14,148 nt of DNA from DROE01 sp964569865 (GCA_964569865.1 CAZMVQ010000063.1:1-14148), one strand, 5' to 3'. Numbered from the stretch's first letter, positions 6,879-13,494 are shown. The notes: generated by a model from the letters alone, not told the origin. Program-made: numbers and translations.

Positions 6879-7860
6879 AGGCCCTAACAATACGGGCAAC
6901 CAGAGGATGGCGCACCACATCCTCATAGGTAAAAGAAGAAATATTGACCCCTTCCACTCCACGAAGCAGCGAAACAGCCTCGCTAAGACCTGAGGTCTGG
7001 CCGGGGGGCAGATCAATCTGGGATGGATCGCCAGTTACGATCATTTTGGAATTTTCGCCCATGCGGGTCAAAAACATTTTCATTTGCATGGAGGTGGTAT
7101 TTTGCGCCTCATCAAGAATTACCAGAGAATTTGCAAGGGTGCGCCCGCGCATAAACGCCAACGGGGCAACCTCTATTATGCCCGAGGTTAACGAGCGCTC
7201 CACATTTTCAGGAAACATCATGTCATAAAGCGCATCATAAAGCGGGCGCAGATAGGGATCGACCTTGTCCTTCATATCACCGGGCAAAAAGCCCAATCGC
7301 TCTCCCGCTTCCACCGCCGGGCGCGAAAGAATGATCCGGTTGATATCTCCGCGTTCCAGCAATGAGGCGGCATAGGCCACCGCCAGATAGGTTTTTCCGG
7401 TGCCGGCCGGACCAATGCCAAAAGTCAGATCATTTTGTCCAAAGGCGCGCATATAGGCATCCTGAGCCGGAGTGCGGGCAACGATTGTTGATTTTCTGGT
7501 GGCAATCTGGGCCATTCTCACCCGACCGCCGCGCTCCATGGAGGGCAGGGAAAGTTGGGCATCGCTGGTCTGGATCATGCGAATAAGCCCATCAACATCG
7601 CCAATGGCAACGCTTTTACCCTCTTCCAGCAGTTCATAGAGAGATTGCAAAATCCTGCGGGCCTGATCAATATCTCCAACCGGGCCTTCAAGCATTAGAT
7701 GATTGCCACGCGGGGTGATTTTTACCTGAAGGCGTTGCTCTATCAGGGCGATATTTTGATCATATTCCCCATAAAGCTGAGAAAGAAGCTTATTGTCCTC
7801 AAAGGCAATCTCCAACTGATTGGAGGAATTTTGCTTCTGGTCAGAAATTTGTTTGCTCAA
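6850..7860 (-). CDS. phoH: PhoH-like ATPase (PhoL)
   Basis: This is a 336-residue PhoH-family P-loop ATPase, often named PhoL or YbeZ when next to ybeY. The N-terminal part (about 1-125) is a KH-like nucleic-acid-binding segment. The Walker A motif GPAGTGKT is at 150-157, SRPAVEAGERLGFLPGDMKDKVDPY at about 179-203, and Walker B VILDEAQN at 247-254. The family is thought to act with YbeY in RNA processing; ATP hydrolysis is expected from the motifs, but the exact substrate is not known from sequence. The start is TTG: TAA lies nine bases upstream in frame, and the next ATG comes only at about residue 56. An AGGAA lies ten bases before it. It follows miaB by 57 bases. Confidence 0.96.
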   Translation of the reverse strand: MSKQISDQKQNSSNQLEIAFEDNKLLSQLYGEYDQNIALIEQRLQVKITPRGNHLMLEGPVGDIDQARRILQSLYELLEEGKSVAIGDVDGLIRMIQTSDAQLSLPSMERGGRVRMAQIATRKSTIVARTPAQDAYMRAFGQNDLTFGIGPAGTGKTYLAVAYAASLLERGDINRIILSRPAVEAGERLGFLPGDMKDKVDPYLRPLYDALYDMMFPENVERSLTSGIIEVAPLAFMRGRTLANSLVILDEAQNTTSMQMKMFLTRMGENSKMIVTGDPSQIDLPPGQTSGLSEAVSLLRGVEGVNISSFTYEDVVRHPLVARIVRAYDKSHANQR

Positions 7861-7917
7861 GCGCTTTTATTTCCTAAAATTTTGCGGTTCGGTTTCTCAT
7901 TATAACTGGGTTCAGCG

Positions 7918-9270
7918 TCAAATTGTAATCAATTGTCCATATAGTGAATTTGGCCCAACGCTTTTTACTTCAATTTCCACAATCGAGCCAATCATGGAAG
8001 CCGGAGCATCCACATGCACGGCCTGTAAATATGGTGATCTTCCGGCCACCTGCCCCGGCTGGCGACCGGGTTTTTCTAACAGTACCGAAAGGGTTTTGCC
8101 CTGACAATTTTGATTGAATTCATTCTGGTGATGTTTAATCAGGGCTTGTAAGGTTTGCAGACGTTCATTGGCCACCTTCGGCTCTATTTGATCTTTAAGC
8201 GATGCACCGGGAGTGCCGGGGCGGGGCGAATATTTGAACGAATAGGCGCTGGCATAGCCAACCTCTTTGACAAGAGCCAGAGTGTCGTTGAAATCCTCAT
8301 CGCTTTCACCGGGAAAGCCAACGATGAAATCTCCTGAAATTGCAATATCGGGGCGGTTTTGACGAATTTTTTCTATTATCTGCAAATAGGATTTTGCCGT
8401 GTGTTTGCGATTCATGGCCTGCAAAATACGATCCGAGCCGGATTGCACAGGCAGGTGCAGATAGGGCATCAATTGGGGCAAATCACGATGGGCCACTAAA
8501 AGTTCATCGCTCATATCATTGGGATGAGAGGTGGTATAGCGCAGGCGATCAAGGCCATCAATTTTGGCCAATTCAAACAATAAAGCGCCAAGGCCGATCT
8601 CGTCACCTTTGGAGTTTTGTCCGTGATAGGCATTTACATTTTGGCCCAACAGGGTGATTTCGCGCACCCCGGCGGCAGCCAGATCATTTGCTTCTGAAAT
8701 TATCTGCGCAACTGAACGTGAAACCTCTGAACCCCTAGTATAGGGGACAACACAAAAGGCGCAAAATTTATCACAGCCTTCCTGCACCGTTAAAAAAGCG
8801 CTCAAGCCTCTGGCGGCGACAATTTTTTTGTCAGCTTTTGGCAAATGATCAAATTTATCTTCCTCGGGGAAATCCGTATCAATCACCCGCTCATGGCCAG
8901 CCTTTGCAACCAGTTGCGGCAGCCGATGATAGGATTGCGGGCCAAAAACCAGATCAACCACCGGGGCGCGTTCAATAATTTCATCACCCTCGGCCTGAGC
9001 AACACAACCGGCGACCCCGATCATGGTGGTTTTTCCCTGCTCTGAGCGCAGCTCTCGCAATTTCTTTAACCGTCCCAATTCCGAAAAAACCTTCTCTGAA
9101 GCCTTTTCGCGAATATGGCAGGTGTTGAGCAAAACCAGATCGGCTTCGACCATATCCTGAGTTTGCTCATAGCCATGGGGAGCCAAAGCATCGGCCATGC
9201 GATTGCTGTCATAAACATTCATCTGGCAGCCGAAAGTTTTGATAAACAGTTTTTTTTGAGCAGGGGGCAT
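7918..9270 (-). CDS. miaB: tRNA-2-methylthio-N6-dimethylallyladenosine synthase MiaB
   Basis: MiaB is a radical-SAM enzyme that adds a methylthio group to i6A37 of tRNAs reading UNN codons. In this 450-residue protein the N-terminal MTTase domain carries the three auxiliary-cluster cysteines Cys15 (TFGCQMN), Cys51 (LLNTCHIRE) and Cys89 (GVAGCVAQ). The radical-SAM triad is in CDKFCAFC, cysteines 166, 170 and 173, followed by VVPYTRG. A C-terminal TRAM domain contains SVLLEKPGRQPGQVAGRSPYLQAVHV. Length and motifs are complete. The ATG at 9270 has no clear ribosome-binding site. Its leader (9271-9367) holds two competing hairpins and a nine-codon micro-ORF. The fur-type regulator and plsC upstream and phoH downstream fit the usual order. 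Confidence 0.97.
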   Translation of the reverse strand: MPPAQKKLFIKTFGCQMNVYDSNRMADALAPHGYEQTQDMVEADLVLLNTCHIREKASEKVFSELGRLKKLRELRSEQGKTTMIGVAGCVAQAEGDEIIERAPVVDLVFGPQSYHRLPQLVAKAGHERVIDTDFPEEDKFDHLPKADKKIVAARGLSAFLTVQEGCDKFCAFCVVPYTRGSEVSRSVAQIISEANDLAAAGVREITLLGQNVNAYHGQNSKGDEIGLGALLFELAKIDGLDRLRYTTSHPNDMSDELLVAHRDLPQLMPYLHLPVQSGSDRILQAMNRKHTAKSYLQIIEKIRQNRPDIAISGDFIVGFPGESDEDFNDTLALVKEVGYASAYSFKYSPRPGTPGASLKDQIEPKVANERLQTLQALIKHHQNEFNQNCQGKTLSVLLEKPGRQPGQVAGRSPYLQAVHVDAPASMIGSIVEIEVKSVGPNSLYGQLITI

Positions 9271-9299
9271 TATTTAAATCTTTGATTTTGGTAATTGTG

Positions 9300-9334
9300 T
9301 GCCTGTAGTCAGGCTCCTAATGGACCCGCAGGCA
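9300..9334 (-). other. Two competing inverted repeats in the miaB leader
   Basis: GCCTG (9301-9305) can pair with CAGGC (9310-9314) around a four-base loop. TGCCTG (9300-9305) can instead pair with CAGGCA (9329-9334). The two pairings exclude each other. They lie 30 to 65 bases before the miaB start with no U-tract, so this is not a terminator. It may be a leader structure or chance. Confidence 0.3.
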
Positions 9335-9367
9335 TAAAAATTCAAGTTGTTCTATGGTTTGGTGCTT

Positions 9368-10168
9368 TTAAGAATCCTGAAGCAGTTTATCGCCCCGATT
9401 CAATGCAACCAACGTTCGACGCACTTCATTTTCGGCCAGTTTGGTTATCGCCTTTCGGTTGGACCCTTCGGCCAAAGGCATGGGCTGACCAAAGGCGATG
9501 GTTACATCACGGGTGCCCGAAACAAGAATATCCCAGATATTTTCCGCAATGGACTTTGCCTTTATCCATGCAATCAAAGAGCGCTCGGGGCGGGTAATTG
9601 GCAAGCCCTGCAAATGGGTATAGGCGATGGTAACCGGCTGAATGGAAACATATTTTGCCCCCGCATCAATCAAAGCCGTCTGGGCAGCGGCAATCAGGCC
9701 GGAGCGAAAAGGCATAACGTGGGTTCCTGTATCTGAGCGCCCCTCGGCAAACAGACAAACGGCACCGCCGCCAACCATACGTCGGGCCATTTCATTGGTG
9801 GCTGTTCTGGCTGCGGTTTTTGCCGACGAGGCCACATAAATGGTTTTTTGCATGCGGGAAAAAAACCCGACAAAGGGCCATTTGGCCAACTCGTCCTTGG
9901 CAACAAAAGTCACATTTGCCACTGAACCGATAGCGATAATATCAATCCATGAAATATGATTGGACACAACAAGGGTGGACATGCCGGTTTCTGGCTTGCC
10001 GATCAATCGCACATTTAACCCGAGAAAAATTGCCGCCAATTTATGAAACGCACGTGGAATAATATTCCAGATCGGAAGTTTTAAAAGAATTATCAGCCAT
10101 TGCACAGGCACCGCCACAATCAAAAACGGCACAATAATAAATATAAAAAACAAAATTCTGCGGATCAT
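9368..10168 (-). CDS. plsC: 1-acyl-sn-glycerol-3-phosphate acyltransferase family protein (PlsC-like)
   Basis: The 266-residue protein begins with a hydrophobic segment (about residues 4-32) and contains the lysophospholipid acyltransferase core. The catalytic HX4D motif appears as NHISWID (His71, Asp76). The phosphate-binding block reads CLFAEGRSDTG (about 138-148), where the usual form is FPEGTRS, and IQPVTIAY follows (about 177-183). PlsC acylates lysophosphatidic acid to phosphatidic acid at the inner membrane. The family also includes ornithine-lipid and other acyltransferases (for example OlsA-like), so the acceptor is not certain. It starts 20 bases after the fur-type gene, probably in one transcript, with ACAGG as a possible ribosome-binding site. 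Confidence 0.85.
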   Translation of the reverse strand: MIRRILFFIFIIVPFLIVAVPVQWLIILLKLPIWNIIPRAFHKLAAIFLGLNVRLIGKPETGMSTLVVSNHISWIDIIAIGSVANVTFVAKDELAKWPFVGFFSRMQKTIYVASSAKTAARTATNEMARRMVGGGAVCLFAEGRSDTGTHVMPFRSGLIAAAQTALIDAGAKYVSIQPVTIAYTHLQGLPITRPERSLIAWIKAKSIAENIWDILVSGTRDVTIAFGQPMPLAEGSNRKAITKLAENEVRRTLVALNRGDKLLQDS

Positions 10169-10188
10169 TGTTTGAAGCCTGTCATCAA

Positions 10189-10635
10189 TTAGGATTTAGA
10201 ATTTTTAGAGGGATCAATGGGCACAGCATACAGCTCTAGCCGGTGATCGACCAGCCTGTAACCAAGGCGACGGGCTATCAGCTCCTGAATTGCCTCAATT
10301 TCCTCATTGCGAAATTCAATTACCTTGCCGCTTCTGACATCAATCAAATGGTCATGATGCTCATCCGGTATTGGCTCAAATCGCGCCCTGCCATCCTTAA
10401 AATCGTGCTTTTCGACCAATCCTGATTCTTCAAACAGGTTCAGGGTTCGATAAACGGTGGAAAGAGAAATGCGCGGATCAATAGCGGAAGCCAGTCGATA
10501 AAGCTCTTCCACATCCGGGTGGTTTTTGGCGTTTTGAATAATCTGGGCGATCGTGCGCCTTTGTTCGGTCATACGCAGGCCACGGGCCGCGCACTGTTCC
10601 TCAAGGGATTGTTCAATATCGGTTTTTTTACTCAT
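10189..10635 (-). CDS. fur: Fur-family metalloregulator (Fur/Mur type)
   Basis: This 148-residue protein is a Fur-family repressor. The N-terminal winged-helix domain has LRMTEQRRTIAQII, and the recognition helix is ISLSTVYRTLNLFEESGLV (about 57-75). Metal ligands are visible: His39 in NHPDVEELY, HHDH at 93-96, and His131 in VDHRLELYA. The sequence after HHDH is LIDVRSGKVIEF with no CxxC pairs, so the structural zinc site of enterobacterial Fur is missing. That is normal for rhizobial Mur/Fur proteins, many of which sense manganese. I infer Mur or Fur but cannot tell the metal. The leader carries an 18-nt tandem repeat with the GGA closest to the start. plsC follows at 20 bases. Confidence 0.9.
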   Translation of the reverse strand: MSKKTDIEQSLEEQCAARGLRMTEQRRTIAQIIQNAKNHPDVEELYRLASAIDPRISLSTVYRTLNLFEESGLVEKHDFKDGRARFEPIPDEHHDHLIDVRSGKVIEFRNEEIEAIQELIARRLGYRLVDHRLELYAVPIDPSKNSKS

Positions 10636-10641
10636 TTAGTG

Positions 10642-10677
10642 TTGTTCCAGGGTGTGGTTTTGTTCCAGGGTGGAATT
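10642..10677. repeat. Two tandem 18-nt units in the fur/mur leader
   Basis: TTGTTCCAGGGTG occurs at 10642-10654 and again at 10660-10672. Counting the full 18-nt units, 15 of 18 bases agree. On the gene strand each unit reads CACCCTGGAACAA. The proximal copy ends seven bases before the ATG and contains the only GGA that could serve as a ribosome-binding site. It may be an operator with two sites or a recent slippage duplication. Confidence 0.7.
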
Positions 10678-10731
10678 GGTTTTCATCCATAGTAGAAATT
10701 TTTAGGCTTTGACCCGGATAGAAATCTCAAT

Positions 10732-11211
10732 CTATACCATATCCGTGCGCATCACTATTGCTGTTGCCTTGCTACCATCTTTTAGCGGGTAATAGCCGGG
10801 GCGGGTGCTTATCTGTTTGAAACCAAATCGGCGATATAAAGCCATTGCCGCTTCGTTATTGCTATCGACCTCAAGAAACATTGCAATGGTTTGGCTGGCC
10901 AGCAAATCATCAAATCCGGCTCTTAACAAAGCCTGCCCAACGCCTTTTCCCTGCCATTTGCGCTCGACTATAATGGTTAGAAGTTCTGCCTCTTCTTTTA
11001 TCAGGCGCAGCACCATAAATCCGGCAACCCGGTTTTTTTTATCGCTTGCAACATATATGGGTGTCTGGTCGGGGCGCGACAGGTATGAGGAAAATTCATT
11101 GTCTTTCCAGCCGTGGAAAAATCCGTTCTGATGGATTTTTGCCAATTTTGACACATGATCACTATCAGCAGGTTTTATGTGCAGACCGGCGGGGGCAATC
11201 CATAATTTCAT
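10732..11211 (-). CDS. rimI: Ribosomal-protein-alanine N-acetyltransferase RimI-like
   Basis: This 159-residue GNAT-family acetyltransferase has the acetyl-CoA loop ERKWQGKGVGQALL (about 83-96) and the C-terminal RimI signature LEVDSNNEAAMALYRRFGF (about 113-131), followed by RPGYYPLKDGSKATAIVMR. RimI acetylates the N-terminal alanine of ribosomal protein S18 in E. coli; homologues can act on other N-termini. Placement beside tsaB supports the RimI call over a generic GNAT. The ATG at 11211 lies inside the last unit of a 14-nt AAATGAA repeat and has no standard ribosome-binding site. The N gap begins 16 bases upstream. If the flanks were joined, the gene would start about 115 bases after the tsaB stop. 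Confidence 0.88.
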   Translation of the reverse strand: MKLWIAPAGLHIKPADSDHVSKLAKIHQNGFFHGWKDNEFSSYLSRPDQTPIYVASDKKNRVAGFMVLRLIKEEAELLTIIVERKWQGKGVGQALLRAGFDDLLASQTIAMFLEVDSNNEAAMALYRRFGFKQISTRPGYYPLKDGSKATAIVMRTDMV

Positions 11212-11227
11212 TTAGATGATTTCATTT
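11205..11227 (-). repeat. 14-nt repeat in the rimI leader, left side of gap
   Basis: TTCATTT (AAATGAA on the gene strand) lies at 11207-11213 and 11221-11227, 14 bases apart. The first copy contains the rimI start codon. The whole 11205-11227 segment is identical to 11328-11350 on the other side of the N run. Confidence 0.75.
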
Positions 11228-11327
11228 NNNNNNNNNNNNNNNNNNNNNNNNNNNNNNNNNNNNNNNNNNNNNNNNNNNNNNNNNNNNNNNNNNNNNNNNN
11301 NNNNNNNNNNNNNNNNNNNNNNNNNNN
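11228..11327. other. Assembly gap of 100 N
   Basis: Exactly 100 N, a standard placeholder for a gap of unknown length. Since both flanks share 23 identical bases, the contigs may overlap with nothing missing, or a longer repeat array may have been collapsed. The gap lies in the rimI leader and cuts no recognised gene. Confidence 0.99.
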
Positions 11328-11364
11328 ATTTCATTTAGATGATTTCATTTGCAAAAATTCATTT
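11328..11364 (-). repeat. 14-nt repeat in the rimI leader, right side of gap
   Basis: TTCATTT lies at 11330-11336, 11344-11350 and 11358-11364, two exact 14-base steps. On the gene strand each AAATGAA begins a micro-ORF of five codons whose TGA overlaps the next ATG. The spacer between the last two copies differs (GCAAAAA instead of AGATGAT), so the ladder is not a simple perfect tandem repeat. Confidence 0.7.
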
Positions 11365-11384
11365 GTTTTTCAATTTCAAGGATT

Positions 11385-11412
11385 TTTATATACCTGATCC
11401 CAAACAGTGCAA
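11385..11412 (-). promoter_or_regulatory. Candidate promoter for rimI
   Basis: On the minus strand TTGCAC (11407-11412) and TATAAA (11385-11390) are separated by 16 bases, matching a weak -35 and a good -10. The site lies between the tsaB stop and the AAATGAA ladder, so a transcript would begin just upstream of the ladder. It is based on consensus only, in AT-rich DNA. Confidence 0.3.
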
Positions 11413-11432
11413 AATAACAATTTCAAACCTAC

Positions 11433-11460
11433 AACTAAACTATTGCAATTAAATTATTGC
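11433..11460. repeat. Tandem 14-nt duplication across the tsaB stop
   Basis: Units 11433-11446 and 11447-11460 agree at 12 of 14 bases, both differences being C/T. Each contributes to a perfect palindrome ATTGCAAT (11442-11449 and 11456-11463). The tsaB TAA (11449-11451) lies in the unit nearer the gene, and the repeat supplies a second in-frame stop (TAG) two codons later. Confidence 0.7.
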
Positions 11461-12063
11461 AATCTTGCCTTTGGATTGCGGCTTGGCATCTGCGGGGCGA
11501 ACATATGTCGGGTGGGGCGGAAAGTTTTTAGGGTCAGCATCAACGATAAAATCGCATAGCTGCTCTATGTCAATTTTCGCATTAGAATAGATTTTGTTCT
11601 TTGGGTCCAAGCGCAGCAATTCAACTTCATCATGCTCAAGCAAAAGCGGCTGCCCAAGGGGAGATTGAAAACGAGCAAATTGCTGCACATAAAACTGATC
11701 GCGCCTTGCATCGACAATTATGTAAAACGGATTTTGATTTCCTGAACTTTGGTTCATGGAAAGCGCAAAAAGATTGGGAATTCCAATCACCGGAATTTTC
11801 AAGGCCAGCGCCAATCCACGAGCGGCGGCGATGCCAACTCTTAGACCGGTGAACGAGCCGGGACCAACAGTTACGCCAATTTTGCATATATCTGCATATT
11901 TGATGTAATTTTGCTGTAAAAGCTCTGCAATTTTGGCAAACATCACCTCCGCATGGCCGCGAGGCATGGCCTCGGAAAACCAATGGTTCTCTCCATTGGT
12001 TTTAAGGCATAATTGCAGGTGGGTTCCGGAAGTGTCGATGGCCAGAACGGCATTTTTGTTCAT
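11449..12063 (-). CDS. tsaB: tRNA threonylcarbamoyladenosine biosynthesis protein TsaB
   Basis: TsaB (YeaZ) forms a complex with TsaD and TsaE that places threonylcarbamoyl on A37 of ANN-reading tRNAs. The 204-residue protein starts with AVLAIDTSGTHLQLCL, the ASKHA-type first strand and phosphate loop. It has VTVGPGSFTGLRVGIAAARGLA (about 64-85), then IVDARRDQFYVQQF and a C-terminal HPTYVRPADAKPQ. The length is slightly short of enterobacterial TsaB (231). The ATG at 12063 is not preceded by a clear ribosome-binding site. It follows the nfuA-type gene by 57 bases. tsaB followed by rimI is a common bacterial pairing, here separated by the repeat-rich segment and the assembly gap. Confidence 0.95.
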   Translation of the reverse strand: MNKNAVLAIDTSGTHLQLCLKTNGENHWFSEAMPRGHAEVMFAKIAELLQQNYIKYADICKIGVTVGPGSFTGLRVGIAAARGLALALKIPVIGIPNLFALSMNQSSGNQNPFYIIVDARRDQFYVQQFARFQSPLGQPLLLEHDEVELLRLDPKNKIYSNAKIDIEQLCDFIVDADPKNFPPHPTYVRPADAKPQSKGKIAII

Positions 12064-12120
12064 GAAATCTGCCCGCCGTTTTATCCGCTTATTTCACCTG
12101 TTGGGAAAGGCCGTTTGGGC

Positions 12121-12687
12121 CTAAACCGTCTGGCGCACTTCTTCGACACCGGGAACAAAATGGCGCAAAAGATTTTCGATGCCGTTTTTTAGAGTAGCGG
12201 TAGAAGATGGGCAACCGGCGCAGGCGCCCTGCATTTTCAGAAAAACCACACCTTGCTTAAATCCACGGAAAATAATATCTCCGCCATCCATAGCCACCGC
12301 CGGGCGAACACGAGTTTCCAGCAATTCTTTAATTATTTCAACCATTTCAGCATCTGCTTCGTCAAAAAATTCCTCTTCGGAATTTTGCAGGTTTTGATCA
12401 GCGCCCTCATTTATAATTGGTTTACCGGACAAAAAGTGCTCCATAATCGCCCCTAAAATAGCGGGTTTGATATGGGACCAGTCGGCATCATTCTTGGTCA
12501 CCGAAATAAAATCCGACCCCAAAAACACACCGGTAACTCCATTGATCTGAAACAATTCTTCCCCCAAAGGAGAAATGGTAGCTTCTGCCGGATCGCGAAA
12601 CTCGCACGGTTCTCCAACCAGCACTTCACGACCGGGCAAAAATTTCAGGGTTGAAGGATTTGGCGTTGCTTCGGTTTGAATAAACAT
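12121..12687 (-). CDS. nfuA: NifU/Nfu-type Fe-S cluster scaffold protein
   Basis: The protein has 188 residues from MFIQTEATPNPSTLKFLPG, the typical start of alphaproteobacterial and mitochondrial Nfu proteins. An N-terminal Nfu_N domain spans about residues 3-88. An acidic linker of about 20 residues follows. The NifU-like domain (about 112-185) carries the cluster-binding pair Cys156 and Cys159 in GACAGCPSSTATLK. Such proteins carry 4Fe-4S clusters to client enzymes, which could include MiaB in this region. The frame is open upstream to a TTG at 12843, but the added 52 residues are not family sequence, so the ATG at 12687 is the start. AGGA lies 12 bases upstream. The symbol is by family; in rhizobia it is often just annotated NifU-like. 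Confidence 0.92.
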   Translation of the reverse strand: MFIQTEATPNPSTLKFLPGREVLVGEPCEFRDPAEATISPLGEELFQINGVTGVFLGSDFISVTKNDADWSHIKPAILGAIMEHFLSGKPIINEGADQNLQNSEEEFFDEADAEMVEIIKELLETRVRPAVAMDGGDIIFRGFKQGVVFLKMQGACAGCPSSTATLKNGIENLLRHFVPGVEEVRQTV

Positions 12688-12890
12688 TTTTTGCTTTATT
12701 CCTGATGAGTAATTTTGCTGATTTGTTCTACTTGATTGCGAATTGACAATTTCACCAAGCGCAAAGATTAGAACCATTCCAATATGATCAATATAGGCCC
12801 AAACACCCAAAAAGTGAAGAGGTAATTGGGGGCGCTTTATCAATTTGATTTCGGGGCAGGCCTTAAATTTTCATACAGGTGAAACAGGCT

Positions 12891-13385
12891 TTAACAAAGG
12901 GCGATTATATGCTCATCACTTACACCGCCGGGAATAATCGTCACCGGGATTGGCAGAGCGTTGGCACCGCGCCCGGCAAAAGCCGACACTAATGGTCCGG
13001 GCCCGTCCGAGGAGATTCCAGCAGCCAGAACCAGAATGGCTATATTTTTATCTTCACTGATAAGCGCTTCAATTTCTTCGGCTTTTCTTCCCTCACGCAC
13101 GTGTTTTTCGACCTTGATGTCGCCGATTTCAGCAATGTGCTTTGCTCGTTCTTCCAGCAATTCCTCAGCCTTTTCTATGGCTTCAGCGCGCAATATATTT
13201 TCAACCCCTAGCCAATGCTGAAACTGCTCATTGCCAATTATCGAAAGCAATGCCACCGTTCCGCCAGTGCGTAAAACCCGATAGGCGGCAAAGGTAACCG
13301 CGCGATCACATTCCCCGGTTTCATCAATAACCACCAGAAATTTTCGTTTATATTCGCCTTTGCAGGCTTCGTTGTGTTTGCTCAT
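12891..13385 (-). CDS. Universal stress protein (UspA family)
   Basis: The 164-residue protein has a single Usp domain. The first strand KFLVVIDETGECDRAVTFAAYRV (about residues 14-36 from the ATG) contains the conserved aspartates. A helical segment rich in E, AEAIEKAEELLEERAKHIAE, follows, and the end is ALPIPVTIIPGG. The usual ATP-binding pattern GxxGx9G(S/T) is not evident, so ATP binding is doubtful. The frame is open to a TTG at 13400, but the ATG at 13385 (MSKHNEACKG) matches rhizobial relatives that begin MSK. Neither has a strong ribosome-binding site. It lies between trpS and the Nfu-type gene as in other Rhizobiales. Its specific role cannot be read from sequence. Confidence 0.88.
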   Translation of the reverse strand: MSKHNEACKGEYKRKFLVVIDETGECDRAVTFAAYRVLRTGGTVALLSIIGNEQFQHWLGVENILRAEAIEKAEELLEERAKHIAEIGDIKVEKHVREGRKAEEIEALISEDKNIAILVLAAGISSDGPGPLVSAFAGRGANALPIPVTIIPGGVSDEHIIALC

Positions 13386-13452
13386 AACCGCCACCGCCAA
13401 GCTTTTTCAATCGAGCGACATGCTGCCATTTTGTTAAAAAAACAGCAAGCAC

Positions 13453-13469
13453 ATTGCAAATTTTGCAAT
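13453..13469. promoter_or_regulatory. Inverted repeat ATTGCAAA-TTTTGCAAT in the usp leader
   Basis: Eight-base arms ATTGCAAA (13453-13460) and TTTGCAAT (13462-13469) flank one base. The element lies between the trpS stop and usp, 68 bases before the usp ATG. It could be an operator. As RNA it could form a 7-bp stem with a three-base loop, but the T-run comes ten bases later, too far for a terminator. Confidence 0.4.
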
Positions 13470-13494
13470 CCAGTTGGTCGTTTTACCTGATAAA

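Noticed and set aside
6879..7016. N-terminal extension of ybeY by 46 residues
   Set aside because: It lies wholly inside phoH in another frame and does not resemble the YbeY family, whose members are about 150 to 180 residues long.
12108..12122. Hairpin AGGCC-GTTTG-GGCCT at the nfuA stop as terminator
   Set aside because: Only five pairs and no T-tract after it on either strand; tsaB follows closely, so termination here is unlikely.
12688..12843. 52-residue N-terminal extension of the Nfu-type protein from a TTG
   Set aside because: The extension has no family similarity, while MFIQTEATPNPSTLKF is the normal Nfu N-terminus.
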